Below, piece after piece: positions 36,855-49,676 of a stretch of DNA of 64,000 bases (position 1 is the first letter of the stretch; each line of letters begins with the position of its first letter). Origin of the DNA: Phylloscopus collybita (Eukaryota > Chordata > Aves > Passeriformes > Phylloscopidae); contig JAJNNQ010000008.1 of the NCBI GenBank assembly GCA_027886175.1, positions 7,691,001 through 7,755,000 of the forward strand, written 5' to 3'. The translations under genes and the position numbers were made by a program. The notes beneath the pieces are model-generated. The model was not told where the DNA came from. It searched no databases and saw nothing but the letters and a program-made list of their open reading frames with translations.

Positions 36855-38149
36855 GTAAAATTTTGCAGAATTGGGTACAAATGGGCTAACATGTAGAAAA
36901 TGGGGTATTATTAAGCTTCTTATTTTTTTTTCAAAATATGTGATGCTGTTGCATATTAAAGATAAGGATCACAGAGTTTAAATAATTTTTGAAACTTAAT
37001 TTAAGCTTTCTATTTACTTTAAAAATGTTGTTAGTATTTCATTCCACTCTAAGGCCTCTTTAGCTGGTTCCCTTTAGTGTCTCTGGCTTGTGGTTACTAA
37101 GGCAACTCTGTCTTTGGAGACAGGAATACAATAAAAATATGTTATTTACTTTAATTTAAAGACATCTCTGATGCAAAGGTTTTTAAAATTAAAGATAGCT
37201 AATGCATTGATAAATTTTATCTTATAAAACTTTAATGACAAAAAATATAATAAATTCTAAAGATTTAAAAACATTATTTAAACTAGAATCAACATTAAAC
37301 AAATTTTGTCCCAGATATGTGGGATAAAGAGAACCCATATAAGAATAAGCCAATATTTAATCATCGTATTTAACAGGAATTTCCAAAGAATTTCTATAGG
37401 AATGTCTTCATCACTTGGCCACTTAACCAAGCCATACATAAACCTCTATCCTAAGAGAAAAGCTGCATAACAACCTTGATCTGGTCACTGGGATCTGAAC
37501 CAGGCAAAACCCACCCTGTCCATCCCTCCATGGGGTTTTTGCAGGTGAGCCTGATAGAGTTGCTGGTGAAGTCATCTGAGTCCTATTTTGACTTTAGCTA
37601 AGTTTGGCTGACTGGAGGTTTTAAAGACATTCATTGTAAAGCAGCAGTAAGAATTTCACTGTTAAGCTTGTTTTCCTATTTTCTTGCTGGAAGTTGGAAG
37701 GATTTGAAACTCATCCAGGGATTTGAAACTTCAGCAGTTTCTCTTCCTCTGAAATACTTCAACCAGGCAAAGAAAAATTTCAGGCTGCATTATGACCTTA
37801 ATTCCTCTCTTTTGCCCATTATCTGCTCATTATTGAGCTATAATAAACATGGACTCCTTCAAGGACTTTTTTCCTTCCCCAAATCTCTTTAAGAATGAAT
37901 GCTAGCAATGTTGAATCAAGGGCATAGTGTCAAATGGAATAGTTTCAGGATAGGCAAAACTTTCTCTGAATCTTGTTTAGATGGGTGCAATTAAAAAAAA
38001 AAAAAAAGGCAAGGCTGGAGTTTATATCTAAGAGAGAGCTTTAATGGGGGTTCCCATCAGTCATTAACTCTTCTTTTTCCCCTGTGTATCTTATAGCAAA
38101 GCTAACCATAACACTATTGTATGATTTCCTGGATAATATGTAGTGTGAT
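36855..38149. other. intergenic, no gene recognised
   Basis: AT-rich, with poly(A) at 37992-38007. The longest open frame (37668-37892) has no recognisable features. Confidence 0.65.
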
Positions 38150-38560
38150 AAATTAGATTACACAAGTTAAGTGGCTGTGTATGACCAGCAGCAGCAAAGA
38201 AGTTATATAAATAAACCAAAGTTAATTAAAATATTAGAAAATATAAATAATCTGAGGTTAGGGAACATTGTTTCATTTGAAATTAATAAATATGCAAAGG
38301 TAATGTTTATAATTAAAGCTATAATTTATCTTCATGCTCTGACTATTTAATAACAGTGGAAACATAATGTTACATGCAGAAATGTAGTAATAGATTTGTT
38401 TAGCACTGACATTATAAACAAATGTCTCAGTCTATTTATTCTAAGTTATGATACAGATTCACATTTCACATGCATCTGATGGCCTTTAAACCATTTAAAA
38501 TGAACCACATTAATGTAATCTAATCTTGATACTGAACATAACATTTCAGTTTGAATTATC
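38150..38560. promoter_or_regulatory. candidate conserved enhancer-like segment
   Basis: A 400-bp AT-rich but complex block. AACATTGTTT (SOX-like) is at 38264-38273 and ATGCAAAG (POU-octamer-like) at 38292-38299, only about 20 bp apart, with AATTAATAAAT between them. GTTAATTAAAAT, ATAATTAAAGC and CATTAATGTAAT are also present. The texture is that of deeply conserved noncoding elements near developmental genes. No alignment was available, so the call rests on motifs alone. Confidence 0.35.
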
Positions 38561-39665
38561 CAGAATCCATGATCCATTTTATTACTCACAAAGCACTTTA
38601 TACACTTATGATAATGGCAAACCTTGCTCTGTTATTTAAATTCCATTTCAGATGGGATTTTTTTATTATTATTTTATTTTTTAAAACATTTTTGGTAGTA
38701 AAATACAAATAAAGAAAAGTCAATGCTCAGTAAGCCCTTTAACAAAGCAAACAATTCAGCTTTTTATGACATTAGCAAATAATAAAGAAAAGATCTGACA
38801 TTTACACTTGGTGAAATTTTATGCTATAACAGAGATGAAGAAAATGGAATGGAAATCACACATGATAAAACCTGTCCATGAAATTCAGATGGGTCTTAAA
38901 AACAGCCACTGCTAAATATTTTGGGAGCTCTCTTACTGTATTGAGCTCCATATTATTTTACTGGAAAAATCTGTCTTTTAAAGTCACTTCAACACATGCA
39001 AATTCTATTTATTTGGAATTATTCCAGTCAAAGAATAATGAGGGTCTTTAGGGGTTTTATTCATATAAGAACCAGGGAAAGGTAACATGGTATAGAAATA
39101 GTCAAAAAGAGGTTTGTAAAAATTAGAATTGATTTGCTATCCTAGTTACAAGAATGGGATTTTCCTGAAAACTTCTGGTAAATGTTTTTGGCATTTGCAT
39201 GTAATGAACTGGATTTTGAATTCAAAGTACCTTATGTTTATAGTTGGTCTAGATTTTCAACTTATGGGCCTGTGGCTGTATTTTCTGGTGTTAGAAGGCA
39301 CAAGGAGCAGTGATGCATATTAATTTACTACAGAGAATCTTATTTGTAGTTAATTCACCCTTTTCCATAGATGAGATCTTTTTGTGCATTAAAGTAGCGC
39401 ACACAAGACCTGGACCTGAGGTGAGCAGCTCACACCTCCCTTCAAATAATAAACTAAATTGATTAAACACTAGGTTAATTTTAACTAGACTCTGAAAGCA
39501 GAGTTCAGACTGGCTTTCCTCATTTACTTTGTTAGCAACAAGATGACACAGAGCTGCAGAGTCTCATATCCAGTGCATCCTCAAAGCCATGCCCTGCAGA
39601 TTAAAAGAAGATGGCTCTGTAATGTGGTATCATGAATCAACTTATAAACTCACTGGTCTAAAATG

Positions 39666-39687
39666 AAAAAAAAAAAAAAAAAAAAAA
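39666..39687 (+). repeat. poly(A) run of 22
   Basis: Uninterrupted A run followed by gagacaag; no retroelement body identified. Confidence 0.9.
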
Positions 39688-40798
39688 GAGACAAGAAAAA
39701 TATATTCAGTGTCTGAATATTAAAGAACAATAGAAAAGAACATTCTGGATTTTATGGGCTTGCTTTACTTCTGATGTGTCACAAAAATAAGTTCCACAGC
39801 ATTTGTTTGCATAAGGTCATTACTAATAAACTGCCATTTTAAGAAAGAATTTTTAGAATTATGTCATTCAATCTTATGGGAAAGTTTATCTTTTGAAAAC
39901 TTCACCTTCAGTGTCATATCCAGCAGAATTTAATCCTTTATAAAAGTGATGCCTGAATATTTCTTTTCTTTTTGTATCTGCATGTCAGCAAGGGATTTCA
40001 ATGAAGGCATAAAAGACTGAAATACAGCTGAAGTTATAGGGGAAAAAAAGAGCTCATCACAGAGCTAAGTTTACTCTGAAAGGATTTCTCTATATAGAAG
40101 AGTAAAAAATGAGCAAAACATCCAATGTAGGATGGCATGTATAGGGTTTACTCATCTAGTTAATAAACAAATAAATTATATACAGTTAAATGTGATGGTG
40201 CTTTAAAAATGGTGTACAAGAAAGTAATGGAGGCAGATGTCAGAAACTCTGTGATTTACATTGCAGCTATCACTGAGGTTTTTGGTGTCTTGGGCAGTAT
40301 CTCTGCTGGGGTTTTGAGGCATGCATGCTGTTTTTAGCTAAGAAACTTTTGATTTAACCACAGAGGAGAATTAGGAACCAGGATCTTGTGGGTCATAATC
40401 TTCAGTCCCAAGATTGGATCTCAGGTGTGTTGGACAGTTTATCTGATGAACATTAAAACAATCTTTAAAATAAGGCATGCTTTTTGTGTAGCTTTTGTCA
40501 TTAGTAAGACATAGCAGGAGTACATTTAGCCCACTGTTTTTTAGTTCCATCATGAGAAGAGGAAGGTCTCATGAAAGGTTCCTTTAAATGCTGCATTTAA
40601 AGATGAAAAAGAAAGGAACATTTTTACAAGGAGTTAAGCAGCAGGTTTCAGCTGTATCATTCACTTTAAATGATCTTTTGTAACAGGAGACAAAACAAGA
40701 AAGGTGCCCTCAGAAGTGGTACCACACTATTTTCGTGTTGATTGCAATAAGTGCTGAGAGCAGAGTACATTCTTGGTAAAATCAATGTCTGCAAGGGG

Positions 40799-40826
40799 GA
40801 AAAAAATAAAAAGAAAAAAAAAAAAG
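40799..40826 (+). repeat. A-rich run
   Basis: Poly(A) interrupted by single T and G bases, ending ggcagcac. Confidence 0.85.
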
Positions 40827-41150
40827 GCAGCACAAAGACTTCAGGATTTATCCTTTAAGTGCTTCCCCAGGAACAAAGCCTTACCCAGCAAGGGCAGGAA
40901 CAGTGGCCAGGAGGAAGGAGGTGGCCAATAGAAGGGCTATGGTGGGGTGACGGGGGTATCACAACAGGAAGAGCATCAGGAGGGAAGATCTTCATTAATT
41001 CTATCATGTATTTGCTTTCTTAAATCTTCTTGTGTGTTCATTCAGCCTTGATCCCATTCTGTGATATTGTTGCAAATTTATAGTAAACATCTCCCTTCAG
41101 GATAAGGAGAAAGAGATAAGCCTGAACTGTAAAAGCAATTAAAATAAAAG

Positions 41151-41226
41151 CAACAAATAGCCCAAACCCCACTACAAAACAAAACATAAGAAGCCCAAAA
41201 CAAAAAACAAGAATCCCAAAACAAGG
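41151..41226 (+). repeat. A/C-rich low-complexity tract
   Basis: Repeated cccaaacccc, caaaacaaaac and agcccaaaacaaaaaac units. Same class as the tracts at 12292 and 57786. Confidence 0.75.
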
Positions 41227-42434
41227 GGTAGAAAGTCTTGGTTCAATAGCACCCGAAACTGACAGTCACAAAACTGAGATACAATATCACCAAATTACTC
41301 CAGTGCTCTTTCACTAGAGAAATCTCTTTTCCTTTCTTCTTCAGCAAAACCTTTCCTCAGAATAATTATTAAGGCAGGCCTAGGGAACTGTGTTCATTTC
41401 AGAGCTTTCATTTTTAGAAAGACTGTTTAATATTTATATAAAGCTCATGTTAAGTTTATGCACCTGTCAAAATACTAAATTATATGATAGTGATTGCAAA
41501 ATGAGCTATTTATCAGACAGATGTCTCTACCAAACCTGGCACAGACAGATCCGGAGGGGCAGGTCCCCCCTGCCACAGGGAGCTGGTGCTTGATTTATGT
41601 CAGGGGGGTGTGTTTAACCCTGCTGGCTCCGAGACCTGTGTGTGCTGAAGGAGCTGTGCCTGAGAATGCCCCCACTAGCACAGGATACTGATAACTTTTT
41701 CTTGGCTAAAGGCAGGTAGCTGTTCTAATGCACAGCTTCATGTTTCCTGCAGTGTTCTTCCAAAGTTGCCCTGTTTTGATATTGGGTGGCTGCTTTCTCC
41801 AGCCGTGGTCTTAGGAGTGACAAAATAATGGGAGGATAGGTTTTAAGTGGAAGACAGATGTTCTCATGGAATAACTCTATAATCAACAGGATTGTAGAAT
41901 AATGGCTAGAGGTGTTGAAGCCTGACCTCAGCCAGCTGTAAATTGGGGTTGAAATGTGCTGTTTGCCACTGCTGGGAATAGGTCAGAGTGTCAGGAGCCC
42001 AAGTGAAGGGGCAGAGCCTCGAGCAAAAGGTCAGAGCAGGAGAGGATGGAAATGTGACAAGCTGAGCAACACAGGGCAGCAGTAACATCACAACCCATAG
42101 GCAGGTTAAGCAGTTTGCTGCAACTTTCACCAGATGTCTCTGAACTAGTGCCATGCATTTTTTGGGGTTTTGCAAGATACGCATTGGTGCTTGGCTGTGC
42201 CAATAGGAGTTGTACAATATAATATCCTATTTTCATCTTTAATGAACTTCCCCTGTGCCTCAGAAACCTCTGCATGTGCATGTTAAAAAACAAGTTATGG
42301 TGGTCCTGGACTTTAGAGGCCTAGATCTGCCATCTAGAAAGCAATGCCTTCCTTCCAGTAAGGCTGATCTCATGGTATCTCAAAGTAAAATACAAGATCT
42401 CTCTGTCCAAACTAATCTGGTGCTGCTGCGCTTT

Positions 42435-42467
<33 letters not shown>

Positions 42468-43907
42468 GGTATTTATTTATGAAGAATAAGCTACATGGGC
42501 TTCACTCTGCTTTGGAGAGAAATTCTTTGTAAATATGACTAAGACTCTCTAATCCTTGCTATAATAAACTCCACTGATCTGAGCAGGTGTGTATCACAGT
42601 TGCTGCTTTTTAGCAGCACAGCGCTTCCTGCATGATCTGTGGAGCAAAATTTCTCACACTGGGAGAAGAAGGAGAAAAGAGAGAAGGTAAAATAGCTGAA
42701 TTCCTAGCTCAAATGCAAATCCATACCAGTTTGCTACTAATCTCCCTTGAATAGCTGTGCACTCAGAAACTAAGAGGAAACCAGCAGCAGTACCTGGCTG
42801 ACAAATCACCCCCTGTTTTATCCAAACCACTTGGCAAATAACTGGTAAACGTATGCTTGGAAGCATGCAGTTGTTTTTAGTAAGTCGTCAAACTCAAAAG
42901 CCATTAGGGAATTTTGTAAGAATTACTGAACTATATTAGCATAATAGAAAAAAATGTACTGCACATCACTTGTGTGTACTGCACAGCTGCATTTATTAGT
43001 TACTTAATATGTATGTTAAATACACTGGGGAAAGAAATAGTTTTTTACTCAGTTTACATTTGTTTTGGTTCTGTGTGATGATTATGAATTACTGAGCTAG
43101 GGATATACCTATGGAAAAATACAATGCAGTAGATGTCTAATTATGACCTGAAGTGAAAATGAATTATAACTCTGTTTGATACTTCTTGTGATTTGCTACA
43201 TTATAAATATAAGTGATTTATTATTGTTTCACCTACTGCTCTGCTAGTGATGGATCATAATAGTAGATCATCATAATTTTGAAATCAGAACAGAGCTGGT
43301 TTTTCTTCCATATAATTCAATTTTAGCTCCACCACTGAGGTTGTTGAGTATCACAATCTATCTACTTTACATTACATTTTATTAGAAAGAAGATATGTTA
43401 ATCTATCTGGTAGCTGTTCATTACTAACATCTGTTTATGAGACTTCTCTCTATTAAACTGTCCAACATACCTTTTGATAGTCTCATTATCTTCTCAACAT
43501 GACCCACATGGCAACTAGAAGGAAAACCAGATGTCTAAGGACCAGGATTGAAAAGGAAGGCTTCCCCTTCTATATGTACTGCATATTTAAAGCAAATTTG
43601 CTGTACCATTATTGTAAAGTTTCAGATCAATATGGTCTTAGTGCCATAGTGTTCAGTGGTTCAACAAGACCCTTCTTGTATGCATTTGGTCCTTGGCGGT
43701 GCTTTAGAGTCAGTAATTCCACATATTGCCCCCCTATTAAAACAGTGGTGCGGGGTCTTATCCTGCCAGTCCCCTGGCAGGGGTAACAGCTGAGGTGAGC
43801 ACCTTCCTTTCCCTCTGAGTGAGGGTTTGCACATGATCTCCTCTGCAGAGAGAAGCCTCTCTTGAAGCAGGAGCATCCCCACCATAAATCCAGCCTGTGG
43901 CAGGTGC
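41227..43907. other. intergenic, no gene recognised
   Basis: Contains the T23/A12 run at 42432. The block at 43762-43781 has a small perfect hairpin (cctgccag-tccc-ctggcagg). No coding gene seen. Confidence 0.65.
42432..42466. repeat. poly(T)23 directly abutting poly(A)12
   Basis: Twenty-three T followed without spacer by twelve A, able to fold back as a 12-bp AT stem. It may be an inverted junction of two homopolymer tails. Confidence 0.9.
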
Positions 43908-44621
43908 ATGAAGCCTGAAATAATATTGACCTATGGGAGTTTCTATGTAACAGGTTCACAAAGTCTTACCCGTGGAAGACTGAGTCTCCTGTCCCTCTTG
44001 CTGCCAACAGATTTCCCTCACATTGCTGTCATCGTGCTCCACTTTCTTTTTGATGCATCAGCAACCTGTGTTCCCCTTCTTGCTGAGGGCTCTGGCATGA
44101 GGCCACGGCTGAAGCAAGAGTCACAGTGGGAGCTAATAAACATTTTCTATGGGAAACAAAGTCCACTCCCTAGGGAGCCTTCTCCAGCTACACTGCTAGA
44201 AGGAGGAGGAGCTGCTGGATGTTTTGGTGGAACAGATCAGTCACCCTCAGCCATTGCTGTGTTTGCCATGCACAAACCCCTCGCTGCTGACAGCATTGGA
44301 TTCTTTTTCAGCAGCAACTCCCCCATCTATAAATACAAGGCTGTATCTTTTAAAAACCTGTTTTATTTTAATCATCTTATTAATTTAATCTGTGCCTGTG
44401 TTCAAAAATCTCCAGCTGCTTCTGCAGCTTGCTTTGGAGAGGGCTGTGCTAGGACAAGCCCCCAGACAGCATCTGGCAGACTGCCCGCCAGGGACACAGA
44501 GTGGTCACTTCAGCTGTGCCTGGCCTGGGGAGAGCCAGGGCTCCTGTGGACAGATGTGGGGCCTCTGGCTGCCCAAGAAGAACAGGAAAAGCACAGAGAA
44601 GCTCTGCAGGAACAGGTGTGA
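43908..44621 (+). other. unusually long open frame, probably not a gene
   Basis: 237 codons open from an ATG. I see no domain, signal peptide or membrane-protein layout. The context of the ATG (T at -3) is poor. The composition is Ser/Leu/Ala-rich, typical of chance translation of GC-richer noncoding DNA, and shorter open frames overlap it on both strands. It is listed because it is the longest open frame in the window outside the TOX3 exon and its antisense shadow. Confidence 0.15.
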
Positions 44622-47423
44622 CTGTGTCTGCAGGACAGCACAGGGAGTGCTTGTGCACCTTTGCTGAACCACTAAATCTCAGCTGACATTTGGGGCTCAG
44701 GAAGAGAGAGAGAGATCCAGACAGCCAGTGGTGAAGGCAAGTTCATATCTCAGATACGTGTGTGCACCATGGCTTAAAACACACAGTAGAAATATTGTTG
44801 AAAACTGCACTAGATGTCTTAGTCCTTATTTTTTAAAAGCTATGAAGGATTAATTGAATATCAGATAATTTTTTTTGGTAGTTAATTGTTATCTTTCCTT
44901 TAAAAAGAAGAAAAAACTTTAGCCTATCTTTGGCTTAACAGTTAACAATTTGGTGGTTGCCATCTTTCTCTATCTTGTGTCTGTGAGTAGGCAGCCTGGG
45001 TTCACTTATTTGAAAGGAATTGTGTGAGCATACTGCAGAATGTTTGGAAATTACTTTCTGGCTGTTTACATTTGAAAGCTGGAGGTGGTCTGCCTGGACA
45101 TAACACCACCACCAATTTCCCTGACATCCTATGTGGAATACTTTTAATATTTGGGTGACTGAATATTTATGATTTAAAGAGCATTTTCTCTGAATATTCT
45201 GCAACATCAGTTCATAATATTTTTTTATGACTGTGTCTACCATTAGCTTGTAAATGTATGGAGAACAGGCACAACCACAGTAATTGTGGGTCGCATTTGC
45301 TCAGCCCCTTTTGTAGCTGAGAGTTTCTGTCACCCAACAGCTGTTGGGAGGCTCTGAGAGGAGGTAGCTGGTGTCAGACCCACTTCACAAGGACAAGCCA
45401 CCAAGGTCCAATGACAAACTGACACCTGAAAAAAGGAGGTGAGAATGGAATGGGACGGGGTGTCTTGCCTTTGCTGCAAGGTGACTCCTCATTGCACCTG
45501 AATATAGTAGGAGAGCAGAAAAGAGTAGTTTGCATCATGGTTGTCCCATTTTTGTGCTCTCTAGATAATGAAATGCCAGCCTCTGGAGCCACCTTTAGCA
45601 TCTTCTACAGCTGCTAATTTCATTAAATGGCCATGAGAAGGGAGTACATTAACAAGTCAAAGTAATTTCACTTTTTCTTTCCCACTATTAATTTATTTAG
45701 ATGCCTTAGCCTTTGTATAGGAAGGGAAATGCATATCAAATTGTATATCCTGTTCTTGTTTATTGAAGAAGAAAAAGTAAATTTAAGATTCTGAAAACTT
45801 TCACAAAGGCCAAACTTTAATGGACCTCAGAAATCTGGAAAGAAATGAATAATAAAACAGAAAGAAAGAAAAAGAAAATGCTAGAAGCACAAAAGAAATG
45901 TGTATATATATGTACAGTCTTAAAGCTCCTGCTTTACAACTGAATAAATAACTCCTTGAGCAATAATTTATTTTCATGCAGTTAATTAGAAGCATAATTA
46001 ATTTTTGTAGATTATAAATAATGGTGCGCAAAATGTCATTCCCAGCAGATCAAACGGAAATAATATAAACATTCTAAAAAAAACAAGAGTAGCTTGCAAT
46101 GAAACTAATGAAACTTGTACTAATGAAAACTATAAATTTGTGTCTGAAGTTAGTAATTTATTGGTAAAATGCAAGGGTTCATTAATCATTCTGCTTTCTC
46201 TTATACTTGGCACATATGGAAGGAAAATCTCTATGTTTATCACTGCTTCAAATAAACAGTAGCATAAGTAGATTATTCCCAACAGAAATTTTTTTCCCAC
46301 ACCCTAATCTCAGAGCAATCATTCACTGATCTAAATGAGCAGTTACTTAAACTGCTAAGAAGGGATGCTAATTAGCTAAGGAAAACTAGGCAAGAGTATT
46401 TAATTTAAAAAAAAAACAACCAAACCACTTTTTTTTCCCCCTCCTTTTTTATTTCTAATGTGTTATTTACTTCTGGCTGGCTTGGATGCTGTCTTCATGA
46501 CAGTGTCATATATGGATGTGTCTTCAGATGAGGACTTTGGAAGTCCTTACAAACTTCTTTCCTCCAAAGTTTTGGTTTTGTAGCCTCTGCTCAGCTGTGG
46601 TTACAACTCTCATTTCCCAGTGGGCTTAGGTATGTGCTGGGCTGAAAATGGGAATGAGCGTGAGACCACTTTGCTCTCTGCAAGTAGGAAGGATGCATCT
46701 GCTTGGACTCTAAGCACTTTAGAACATGTAAATATTTTAGTTTTTCTACAGATGCCTCCAGGTCCAGGCAGCTCCTGACAAGCTATATGCCTTAGAAAGA
46801 AGTATCTTTTAGTCTTTGATGCCAAACAGAATCTGCAGCATGTGATACACAAATAATATCAGAGCTCAGGCTTGTAGATAATGTTGGGTCTCTGCATCCT
46901 GGAAGGTTCCTCTGATGCTCTCATCAGCAGTGAGGAGAAGTAAATGGAATTCATGGGACATAAGGAAGGAGGTGTTTGTCACCCAGCCACCAGAATCCTT
47001 GTTCCTGCTGCCTGTCCTGGGAACAGACCTGTCCCTCTTCCAGACCCCCAGCAGTGCTGAGGAGAGGAGTGTTGGGATTATGGGCACTGTTGGCACAGGA
47101 CTGGTGTTGATATATTAATCCTGGGTCATGCACATTTGGTTGTAAGTCAAATAGCTGCAGAATGGCTTCTTTCAGTAGATTTCTGGCCTTTCTGATCACC
47201 CAAAGATGTATATTTCTGTGCTTGAGGTGCCCTGGTGATGTGAGTTGTCTTATTTTTTGCCTACTGTTGTCTTCAGTACTGTGAGCTCTGCTGGTAGCCA
47301 TCATGTGAAGAGGGACAATAATCAACACAGTATTGGGGTAGCACAGTATTTCCATGGATTAGAAATTTGAATTTCATCTTTTGGTTTCAGTTTACTCATT
47401 TTATTCCTCTTCTGACTTGCCAG
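44622..47423. other. intergenic, no gene recognised
   Basis: AT-rich. Small GA run at 44705-44716 and an AAAG-rich run near 45855-45880. The stretch at 46020-46200 is AT-rich and complex with several ACTAATGAAA words. No supported gene. Confidence 0.65.
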
Positions 47424-47494
47424 TATTGAGGAATGTAAGAAAGGGTCTTCTGGAAAAGGCGTGGACTTTGTCAATAAGCTACTAATGGCTGCAG
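47424..47494 (+). other. exon-like unit with strong splice sites, unidentified
   Basis: A pyrimidine-rich acceptor (ttattcctcttctgacttgc, then CAG at 47421-47423) with an upstream branch-like ttactcat is followed by 71 nt. These end ctgcag before a near-consensus donor gtaagc (47495-47500). Of the three frames only one is open throughout. It starts IEECKKGSSGKGVDF and ends NKLLMAA, and looks more protein-like than most random translations here. I do not recognise the peptide. Either a small exon of an unannotated transcript or a chance decoy exon. Confidence 0.3.
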
Positions 47495-49524
47495 GTAAGC
47501 TTTCAGGTTTTAAATTTATTTATTTATTCCATTAAAAATGAAATTATTCTACAGAGGGGAGAGGCACTATGTAACAACAGCGCTGTTACTGAATGGATGG
47601 CACATGGATGGATGGTGAAATTCTGGAACTGTCATATGTCTCATGCCATCTCAATCATTCATCCTTGCTTCTAATTCCACCAGATAAACAATGCTGTATA
47701 GGCATGACTTCATCCAAGATATAGCTTATTTCCCCCTCAATAAATTGTATTCCCTTTACATTCTCTTTTGCAAGTACAAGAATCTAATTCTCTCGTACAC
47801 TATCCTGCAAAAATCCTTCCACCTCATTTTTTGCTTTAATTCTTCAAGTAGAATTTTAATGTGTTTAAAGAGGGTTGGCAAAGACAAGCTTTTAACAGAT
47901 CTAGGTGTTAGAGATTTTGCTGATATTTCTAGAAGGCTGCAAAACTGTGTGTGAGTGGTAGAAGCAGAGCTAAATGTTGTTGAGCCCAGGCAAATACACT
48001 GAGTATATTCCTGCTTATAGAGATTAAAAATCAAGCCCATGTAGAGTGTGTAGTTTGGTCTTTGTTTAGCCTGTGAGCTGTGATTCACCAGTTTGGCATT
48101 CTGTTGAGTAGCCAGGCATCATTGTCGACCTTTGATGTATTCTCCATTAAAATGCATGTGCTGTGCTTCTGGAGGATTGATGAGAGGTGGAAAAATTGAA
48201 GACGTAGTAGAAAGAAAACAGAGTAAGAAAGAATTCTCATAGGCTACATAGAAACAATTCATGTCAACATGTGAATAAATACTTCATGTACCTATGGCTG
48301 TACAAAAACCACTGAAAGACTTCAGGGCTCTGCTGCATTTTGTCTGCAAAACTAGTAGCGTAGAAAATAGTTCTAAACAAGAACAAGACACATTCTGAAC
48401 TAATGCTTTTGTGTTCAAAGCAATTGGACATCTGCAATAATAGGTTCTGTTCTTAACTGCCACAGGCTTATTTTAAGACTTAAAAATGTTGCTAAAATGC
48501 CTATGTTTCTGTTCTCTATTGTTAAAAAATATGAATCTGTTTAGGAAGTTTTTGATTATAATCTCTGAAATACTTTGAGGTCCTCAGAAAAGAGTACTAA
48601 AGACATGAAAAAAAGTATTATTTTATAGAGATTTTAAAATTGGGCCTAAATTCTCTGACACTAAGGGTAGATTGGTTTATGACAGATATCTTCACCTGTT
48701 TGGTATAACTGCTATGAAAACTAGGAAAAAAAAGAGTTTGAATTTGAGAAAGCACACTAACAATTTGTAGTTTTGCATAAGTATTATTTTAAATTCTGAC
48801 CCTCAATGGTCTTCCATTGGATAGATGCATGGTTTTATATAGTAATATACAGAAATAATAGAGAAGGGGAGGATTCAGAACTATGTGACTGAAGGCATGA
48901 AAGGCTCTCAAAGTCTTTCATGTTATCATCTTTGAATACTGCTTTGGTCTTTTGTTCCTCTTATGATAGATGATACATTTGTATTGCAATGACAGAGAAA
49001 CCCCTTCTCTAAGCTGAAGGGGGGAAAAGTTAACAGAGATTAAATATATGTTCACTTACTGAAAATCTTTTCATAAAGCTATTTGCTACCAATAGTTTTA
49101 TTTTTCTGGTTTTGATGATGTATTACTTATGTATAGCTACTTTCCCTCATGCCATAGGTAAATGTAATGAGATGTTTCTATGGTAAAAAATGCTACATTT
49201 CTTCTTTGAGTAAAAGAAGCAGGTTTTGAAAAATATAGAAAAATAACACTATGATGAGGTTTTTAATTAAAATGCTAGATAGAGGCTTCTTAGAGAGATT
49301 CATGTATCATTTCAGATTGTCTTTATTCTGAATACTGTTATTTTACTATTTTCTGCCTGACTCCACAACTTTTATTTTGATCTGTTTCAAAAGCTTTAGT
49401 GAATCCAAACTCTTATATAACAAGTTAAAATTTACAGACTCTGACCTTTAGAAAGAAAGAAAGAACCCATGTGAAAATGCTGTTCTGTCCCTCCACCTTT
49501 TTTATATGAAACCTAGATGCAAAT

Positions 49525-49676
49525 TTTGAGTTTGGGTGCGTTTTTGTTTGGTTTGGATTGTTTGGTTTTTGGTGGTTTTTGTTTGTTAGTTTTTGTTTGT
49601 TTTGTGTTTTTGTTTTTGGTTTTTTTTTGTTTTTGTTTGTTTTTGTTTTTGTTTTTTTTTTTCTTCTTGTTTTTAA
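49525..49676 (+). repeat. G/T-rich low-complexity tract (TTTTG/TTTGG)
   Basis: About 150 bp of ttttgtttg and tttggtttttgg units ending in poly(T). A Lys/Asn/Thr-rich minus-strand open frame across it is an artefact. Confidence 0.9.

Larger units (their letters stand above)
38561..41150. other. intergenic, no gene recognised
   Basis: AT-rich, with poly(A) at 39666-39687 and an A-rich run at 40799-40826. No convincing gene. Confidence 0.7.
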
